Below are positions 6,544-10,574 of a stretch of DNA of 10,574 nucleotides, piece after piece. The translations under genes were made by a program, and so were the position numbers. Numbering within the stretch: position 1 is the stretch's first letter; every line of letters begins with the position of its first letter. Below the pieces are notes generated by a model that worked only from the letters and a program-made list of their open reading frames with translations, had not been told where the DNA came from and searched no databases. Where the stretch lies: the NCBI GenBank assembly GCA_964530215.1, contig CAZHAJ010000057.1, forward strand, positions 1 to 10,574. Direction: 5' to 3'. Source of the stretch: JAAXTT01 sp964530215. Lineage in GTDB: Bacteria > Bacillota > Desulfotomaculia > Desulfotomaculales > Desulfocucumaceae.

Positions 6544-6557
6544 CGCGGTACCACCCT
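6544..6557 (-). promoter_or_regulatory. T-box sequence (5' side of the antiterminator)
   Basis: AGGGTGGTACCGCG matches the conserved T-box core. The four bases TGGT in the bulge are positioned to pair with the NCCA end of an uncharged tRNA; the final U fits a tRNA with A at the discriminator position. Confidence 0.93.
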
Positions 6558-6786
6558 GATTTGCCTTCCGCCTCGCAGCAGCAGGCCTCCTTATGTGTCC
6601 GGATCGACACAGCCTTGGTAACGGGTTGCTATCCCGGCAAAGCTTACTAAGCGGTATATTGATTCAGCCTTGCGGCTCCAGGGCGATGTTTTCACCTGGG
6701 CTGGCGCCGGTTCACAGCAACTCCGGCTCTCTGTAGCCATGACACCCGGTTACTTGCTCCCTTTCACAGCCTGTATCATGCTTAAC

Positions 6787-6815
6787 AGTATACATAATCG
6801 TCAATGTAGTGTCAA
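6787..6815 (-). promoter_or_regulatory. Sigma-A type promoter of the ilv-leu leader
   Basis: TTGACA (6810-6815), a 17-base spacer and TATACT (6787-6792) on the minus strand match the housekeeping consensus with one deviation in the -10 box. Transcription would start near 6780, just before Stem I of the T-box. It lies about 90 bases after argD stops, so the branched-chain genes can be expressed independently of the arginine genes. Confidence 0.88.
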
Positions 6816-6821
6816 GAAAAT

Positions 6822-6861
6822 GTTTAATGCGCTATTTAACCCCTAGTTTAACATGTTTAAC
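6822..6861 (-). repeat. Four direct copies of RTTAAAY just upstream of the -35 box
   Basis: On the minus strand GTTAAAC (6861-6855), GTTAAAC (6852-6846), GTTAAAT (6840-6834) and ATTAAAC (6828-6822) follow each other at steps of 9, 12 and 12 bases, ending six bases before TTGACA. Repeats in this position often bind a regulator or serve as an AT-rich UP-like element. No known operator consensus is recognised. Confidence 0.4.
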
Positions 6862-6901
6862 CTTGATAATTCATAGTATAGTCCCCACATATCAGCAGCA
6901 A

Positions 6902-8095
6902 CTACAATACTTCTGCGATAGCTTCTTCAATTATTGCCAAAGCTTTATCAACCTCTGCCTCAGTAATAATCAGGGGGGGTAAGAATCTTAAAGTATTATC
7001 GTTCACACAATTCATTAGCAAACCCTTTTGTTGACAGACTGGTATCAGCTCCCTACACCCAACCGAGAACTCCAGTCCCAGCATCAAACCCTTTCCACGA
7101 ACATCGGTTATGATATCATATCTTTTTTTCATATCCAGAAGCCTTTTTTTAAAATACTTCCCTACCATATCAGCATTTTTTACTATACCGTGGTTCAACA
7201 GCTGATCTACAGCAGCCAACGCTGCTGCGCTGGCTAGGGGGTTACCTCCAAAAGTGGAAGCATGATCACCCGGGTTGAAGGCACTGGCAACTTCATCCTT
7301 TGCAAGCATCACTCCGATGGGGAAACCTCCTCCTAAAGCTTTTGCCAGAGTAAATATGTCTGGCTCAATCCCATAATGCTGATAGCTTAAAAATTTACCG
7401 GTACGGCCGAGTCCGCATTGTACTTCATCGAAAATAAGCAGCAAGCCTTCTTGGTCGCAAATCTTCCTGACTTCCTTTATATATTCGGAATCAAGCTCAT
7501 AGACGCCACCTTCACCCTGAATTGGCTCCAGCATGATTGCGCAGGTTTTTGGTCCCACTGTATTTTTTAAAGCTTCTATATCATTTAGTGGCACATACTT
7601 AAATCCGGAAGGCAAAGGCTCAAAACCCTGCTGATACTTTGGCTGTCCGGTGGCGGTTATGGTGGCTAATGTTCGTCCGTGAAATGATTTAAGGGCTGTT
7701 ATAATTTCATATTTGTCAGCATTACCCTTTACCTTTGCATATTTTCTTGCCAGCTTAATTGCCCCTTCGTTGGCTTCGGCTCCACTGTTGCAGAAAAACA
7801 CTTTATCGGCACAGGAGTTCTCCACCAGCAAACGGGCCAGTTTTACCTGTGGTTCTATATAATACATGTTTGATACATGCATCAATATTTCTGCTTGCTT
7901 TTGAATGGCTCCAACCACAGCGGGATGACAATGTCCCAGCGAGTTTACTGCCAATCCGCTGACAAAATCCATATACTCATTTCCCTCTGCATCCCAGACC
8001 TTATATCCGCTGCCCTTCACCAATACCAAAGGCAATCTTCCATAAGTATTCATTACCCATTTATTGCCTGACTCGATAATTTCCCCGCTGTTCAA
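6902..8095 (-). CDS. argD: Acetylornithine aminotransferase
   Basis: A PLP enzyme of 397 residues that transfers an amino group from glutamate to N-acetylglutamate semialdehyde to give N-acetylornithine. Class-III aminotransferase features are in order: VSGLAVNSLGHCHP (about 45-58), phosphate-binding NSGAEANEGAIKLAR, FHGRTLATITATGQ, IFDEVQCGLGRTGKF, and the PLP lysine in FTLAKALGGGFPIG (Lys252 from the chosen start). Length is normal. The longest frame begins with GTG at 8102-8104, but GGAG overlaps that codon; the same GGAG is eight bases before a TTG at 8093-8095, giving MNSGEIIESGNKWVMNTYGRLP, which matches the family N-terminus. It follows argB by about 40 bases and is the last arginine gene before the T-box promoter. 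Succinyl-diaminopimelate transaminase activity is possible in this family, but the arg neighbours decide. Confidence 0.95.
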   Translation of the reverse strand: MNSGEIIESGNKWVMNTYGRLPLVLVKGSGYKVWDAEGNEYMDFVSGLAVNSLGHCHPAVVGAIQKQAEILMHVSNMYYIEPQVKLARLLVENSCADKVFFCNSGAEANEGAIKLARKYAKVKGNADKYEIITALKSFHGRTLATITATGQPKYQQGFEPLPSGFKYVPLNDIEALKNTVGPKTCAIMLEPIQGEGGVYELDSEYIKEVRKICDQEGLLLIFDEVQCGLGRTGKFLSYQHYGIEPDIFTLAKALGGGFPIGVMLAKDEVASAFNPGDHASTFGGNPLASAAALAAVDQLLNHGIVKNADMVGKYFKKRLLDMKKRYDIITDVRGKGLMLGLEFSVGCRELIPVCQQKGLLMNCVNDNTLRFLPPLIITEAEVDKALAIIEEAIAEVL

Positions 8096-8103
8096 TTTGC
8101 TCA

Positions 8104-8107
8104 CTCC
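8104..8107 (-). promoter_or_regulatory. Ribosome binding site pointing to a TTG start for argD
   Basis: GGAG on the minus strand overlaps the first possible start (GTG, 8102-8104) and so cannot serve it. It is placed eight bases before TTG at 8093-8095. Confidence 0.6.
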
Positions 8108-8134
8108 AGATCTTTTTAATATTAATCTAATATT

Positions 8135-9031
8135 TTATTTGGATACCATGGTACCAATACCTTTATTGGTAAATACTTCTAAAAGAAGGGAGTGGGGTAC
8201 CCTGCCATCTAATATGTGGGTTGTTTTAACGCCACCGTCCAAAGCTCTAACACAGCACTCTACTTTAGGAATCATTCCGCCATCGATGACTCCCTCCCTT
8301 ATTAACGCAGGCACTTGACTTCTGGAAAGAGGGGAAATAAGAGTGCTGGGATCGTTGCGGTCTCCCAGGATTCCCTCTACGTCTGTAAGAATCATCAACT
8401 TATCCGCCTGCAAAGCTACTGCCAATGCACTGGCTGCGGTATCACCGTTTATATTGTAGCTTTCACCGTCTTCTCCTACTCCCACCGGAGCCACCACAGG
8501 AATATATCCTTCCCTGATTACCGTATCAACAATATCCGGGTTCACCTGAGTGATCTCCCCTACATATCCAATATCCACCAAATCAACGGAACCGTCCGAA
8601 GACCTGATTCTACCTGGTTTTTTCTCTGCCATGAGGAGATCTCCGTCGGTTCCCGAAAGACCCACTGCCCGACCCCCGAAACCGTTTATATGGGATACCA
8701 GCTCTTTGTTTATTTTTCCCACCAAAACCATTTCCACTATCTCCATGGTTTCTTTGTCTGTTACCCGCAAACCACCCAAAAATTTAGATTCAATATTAAA
8801 CCTTTTCAGCATATCTGTTATATCCGGTCCGCCGCCGTGAACTATAACCGGGTGCATACCAACATACTTCATTAGCACCACATCGGTAAGCACTGCTTTC
8901 TTCAGTTCCTCGTCAAGCATGGCATGGCCGCCATACTTAATCACCACAGTGGTACCATAGAATTTTTTAATATAGGGCAAAGCCTCAACCAATACCGAAG
9001 CCTTTTCCAAAGCACTGGACAATTCCCTCAC
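8135..9031 (-). CDS. argB: Acetylglutamate kinase
   Basis: Phosphorylates N-acetylglutamate with ATP, the controlled step of arginine synthesis. Amino-acid-kinase motifs are clear: VVIKYGGHAM near the start, VIVHGGGPDI, GLSGTDGDLL, YNINGDTAASALA, and ILTDVEGIL followed by GVIDGGMIPKV. The helix before the kinase fold (LSSALEKASVLVEALPYIKKFYG) is the N-terminal extension found in hexameric, arginine-inhibited enzymes and missing from E. coli ArgB, so feedback by arginine is likely. The start is uncertain. The frame opens with TTG at 9062-9064 (309 residues, no ribosome site). GTG at 9029-9031 (298 residues) has AGAAAGG close upstream, and TTG at 9020-9022 (295 residues) has GAGGG very close and aligns best with relatives. 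No ATG is available. It lies 59 bases after argJ and before argD. Confidence 0.94.
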   Translation of the reverse strand: MRELSSALEKASVLVEALPYIKKFYGTTVVIKYGGHAMLDEELKKAVLTDVVLMKYVGMHPVIVHGGGPDITDMLKRFNIESKFLGGLRVTDKETMEIVEMVLVGKINKELVSHINGFGGRAVGLSGTDGDLLMAEKKPGRIRSSDGSVDLVDIGYVGEITQVNPDIVDTVIREGYIPVVAPVGVGEDGESYNINGDTAASALAVALQADKLMILTDVEGILGDRNDPSTLISPLSRSQVPALIREGVIDGGMIPKVECCVRALDGGVKTTHILDGRVPHSLLLEVFTNKGIGTMVSK

Positions 9032-9090
9032 ATACCTTTCTGTTTTCTGCTGACCGCTTAGCAAATATTATAGGTTTTATAAATTAGCCA

Positions 9091-10305
9091 TTAACTTCGG
9101 TAGTCACCGTTTATCTTTACATATTCATAAGTCAGATCACAACCCCAGGCTGTGGCCTGATACTTACCTTCCTTGAGATCCACCAAAACTTTAATATCTT
9201 TTTGGGCCAATACCTTAGCTGCCTTTTCCTCGTCAAAATCTATAGAACCACCATCCTTGGCTACTTGAACGTCACCTAAAAAAATGTCAAAATTATCGGG
9301 ATTGAATTTTGCTCCTGAATAGCCGGTGGCACACATAATTCTTCCCCAGTTTGCATCTTCCCCGAAACAAGCAGCTTTGAACAAGCTGGAACCGGCAACA
9401 CTTCTGGCCGCCAATCTTGCATCCCCTTCACTCAACGCGTTTATCACAGTAACCTCAATAAATTTTGTAGCCCCTTCTCCGTCCCTGGCCACATCCTTTG
9501 CCAAAACAGTGCAGACTTCGGTCAATGCGTCTCGAAAAATTTGGTAACTTTGGGATTCAGAGCTGTTTATCTCATTGTTGGCGGCTTGACCGTTGGCCAT
9601 AACCACCACCATGTCATTGGTACTGGTATCACCATCCACGGTAATCATATTAAAGCTTTTACTGTTGGCATAATCCAAGCAATCCTTTAAGCAGTTTGAT
9701 GACACGGCAGCATCAGTGGTAATAAACCCTAGCATGGTGGCCATGTTAGGGTGAATCATCCCCGAACCCTTTGCCATACCTCCCACCGTCACCTTCTTGC
9801 CATCAAGCTCAAAGCTGACAGCATACTGCTTTATGAAGGTATCCGTAGTTAGAATAGCCTCAGCGGCATCTTCTCCTCCTGCATCACTGAGAGCATCAAC
9901 CGCCAAACCTATGCCCGGCATAATGCGATCCATCGGCATTGGCTGACCAATAACCCCGGTGGATGCCACCAAAACTTGATCTTCGGATACATTAAGCAGT
10001 CTGGCAGTTTCCCCGGTCATTGCCCGGGCATCCACCATGCCTCTCTCTCCGTTGCAAGCATTGGCATTTCCGCTATTTATTATTACCGCTCTGGTATCAC
10101 CGGACTTTGACAGTCTCTCCATATCCAGCAATATCGGAGCCGCCTTAACCATATTGGTTGTAAAAACCCCCGCCGCCACAGCTTTATGCTGGGAATAAAC
10201 CAAAGCAACATCCCTTTTATTTTTATATTTTACCCCTGCGGCAACACCGGATGCCACAAAGCCTTGGGCCGCCGTCACACCACCGGATACCACATTGAAC
10301 TTCAT
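9091..10305 (-). CDS. argJ: Bifunctional ornithine acetyltransferase / N-acetylglutamate synthase
   Basis: A protein of 404 residues that moves the acetyl group from N-acetylornithine to glutamate, closing the acetyl cycle, and in bifunctional forms also makes N-acetylglutamate from acetyl-CoA. The precursor cleaves itself between Ala and Thr in the conserved KGSGMIHPNMATMLGF stretch (179-194). Thr190 becomes the N-terminal nucleophile of the beta chain. Other family segments are GVFTTNMVKAAP, NSGNANACNGE, ASTGVIGQPM (oxyanion region), GDTSTNDMV and CGEDANWGR-like FGEDANWGRIMCA. The C-terminus ends TYEYVKINGDYRS, as usual. The ATG at 10303-10305 has CGGAGGTG upstream, with a spacing of about ten bases. 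It follows argC by 47 bases. Whether it is bi- or monofunctional cannot be read from sequence alone. Confidence 0.97.
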   Translation of the reverse strand: MKFNVVSGGVTAAQGFVASGVAAGVKYKNKRDVALVYSQHKAVAAGVFTTNMVKAAPILLDMERLSKSGDTRAVIINSGNANACNGERGMVDARAMTGETARLLNVSEDQVLVASTGVIGQPMPMDRIMPGIGLAVDALSDAGGEDAAEAILTTDTFIKQYAVSFELDGKKVTVGGMAKGSGMIHPNMATMLGFITTDAAVSSNCLKDCLDYANSKSFNMITVDGDTSTNDMVVVMANGQAANNEINSSESQSYQIFRDALTEVCTVLAKDVARDGEGATKFIEVTVINALSEGDARLAARSVAGSSLFKAACFGEDANWGRIMCATGYSGAKFNPDNFDIFLGDVQVAKDGGSIDFDEEKAAKVLAQKDIKVLVDLKEGKYQATAWGCDLTYEYVKINGDYRS

Positions 10306-10352
10306 AATAAATAAACACCTCCGAAGCCAAAATTATTCAGCTTCAATTATAT

Positions 10353-10574
10353 TTATGGATACATCCCGGGCCTGTTCAATCCTGTTTCTTCAGGCAGTCC
10401 AAACAGTATATTCATATTTTGTATTGCCTGTCCGGACGCTCCTTTTATCAGATTGTCAATGGCTGAGACAACTATCACTCGCCCAGTCCTATCATCAATC
10501 ACCAGCCCTATATCACAATGATTCGAGCCACAGCCCGCCTTTGTGGCGGGCAGCATTCCCCCGGGCAGTACCCT
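10353..10574 (-). CDS. argC: N-acetyl-gamma-glutamyl-phosphate reductase, 3' part (cut by window edge)
   Basis: The last 73 codons and stop of ArgC are present; the rest lies to the right of the window. The enzyme reduces N-acetylglutamyl phosphate to the semialdehyde with NADPH. The segment VLPGGMLPATKAGCGSNHCDIG and the following SAIDNLIKGASGQAIQNMNILFG, with the Gly-rich cofactor-side motif KGASGQA, are typical of the ArgC C-terminus, as is the ending ETGLNRPGMYP. The frame stays open to the window edge, so no start is visible. The catalytic cysteine lies outside the window. It heads the argC-argJ-argB-argD order; the promoter and any ArgR site would be further right. Confidence 0.94.
   Translation of the reverse strand, partial: RVLPGGMLPATKAGCGSNHCDIGLVIDDRTGRVIVVSAIDNLIKGASGQAIQNMNILFGLPEETGLNRPGMYP

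Larger units (their letters stand above)
6486..6780 (-). promoter_or_regulatory. T-box riboswitch leader controlling the ilv-leu genes
   Basis: A leader RNA that senses uncharged tRNA and lets transcription continue when the matching amino acid is short. Landmarks in transcript order are: AGTA of the specifier loop (6751-6754); AGAGAG (6727-6732) and GGTGAAAACATCGCCCTGGAG in Stem I; CTGAATCA with the specifier (about 6660-6667); the Stem II region with CGGG/CCCG and CGTTACC (6617-6623); Stem III TGTGTC/GACACA; the T-box AGGGTGGTACCGCG (6544-6557); and the terminator. The codon read is most likely ATC (isoleucine, 6661-6663). The variable base of the TGGT bulge is U, which pairs with discriminator A, as in Ile, Val and Leu tRNAs. 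It is preceded by its own promoter and followed by ilvD 231 bases later. The family call is firm; the specifier is less so. Confidence 0.92.

Noticed and set aside
325..9547. Plus-strand open frames across the window
   Set aside because: All lie antisense to well-recognised minus-strand genes, lack family resemblance and have no consistent ribosome sites; they are reading-frame shadows.
1..10574. CRISPR array, tRNA/rRNA genes, insertion sequence, toxin-antitoxin or defence system
   Set aside because: I looked for regular spaced repeats, tRNA-like arms, transposase motifs and small paired genes and saw none; all protein-coding space is explained by arginine and branched-chain synthesis.

Overview
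The window is one stretch of amino-acid biosynthesis genes. Every supported gene lies on the minus strand, so transcription runs from high to low coordinates. In that order it reads: argC (3' end only), argJ, argB, argD, then a 647-base leader region, then ilvD, ilvB (copy 1), ilvN, ilvB (copy 2) and leuC (5' end only). The strong GGAGG-type ribosome sites, the T-box RNA leader, the bifunctional ArgJ and the HacA-like short LeuC all suggest a Gram-positive, probably anaerobic Clostridia member. The protein texture resembles the Desulfotomaculum/Peptococcaceae group. This placement is inferred from motifs, not from a search.

Right part (about 6902-10574): argC-argJ-argB-argD is the usual acetyl-cycle half of arginine synthesis (glutamate to N-acetylglutamyl phosphate, semialdehyde, acetylornithine and ornithine). 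ArgJ recycles the acetyl group, and ArgB carries the N-terminal helix found in arginine-inhibited enzymes. I see no intrinsic terminator after argD.

Middle part (6255-6901): a near-consensus sigma-A promoter (TTGACA, 17 bases, TATACT) drives a T-box riboswitch leader with a well-formed terminator. About 155 bases further on, just before the ilvD ribosome site, is a second strong intrinsic-terminator hairpin. Between the two are short reading frames, one with a good ribosome site and one containing Val-Leu-Leu codons, and a threefold CTTGG repeat. This looks like two attenuation devices in series and is the most interesting regulatory feature of the window.

Left part (1-6254): ilvD, two different acetohydroxyacid synthase catalytic subunits flanking a single regulatory subunit gene (ilvN), and leuC. 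Copy 1 keeps the acceptor-pocket tryptophan. Copy 2 has leucine there, which by analogy with studied enzymes should lower its preference for 2-ketobutyrate and suit it to the valine/leucine branch. ilvC and leuA are not in the window. A degenerate heptamer-repeat element (GCTGNNN units, arms in opposite orientation) fills the gap between ilvB copy 1 and ilvN.

Apart from the double leader and the paralogue pair this is ordinary housekeeping metabolism. I found no mobile element, CRISPR array, tRNA or rRNA, and no evidence of an undescribed defence or secondary-metabolite system.
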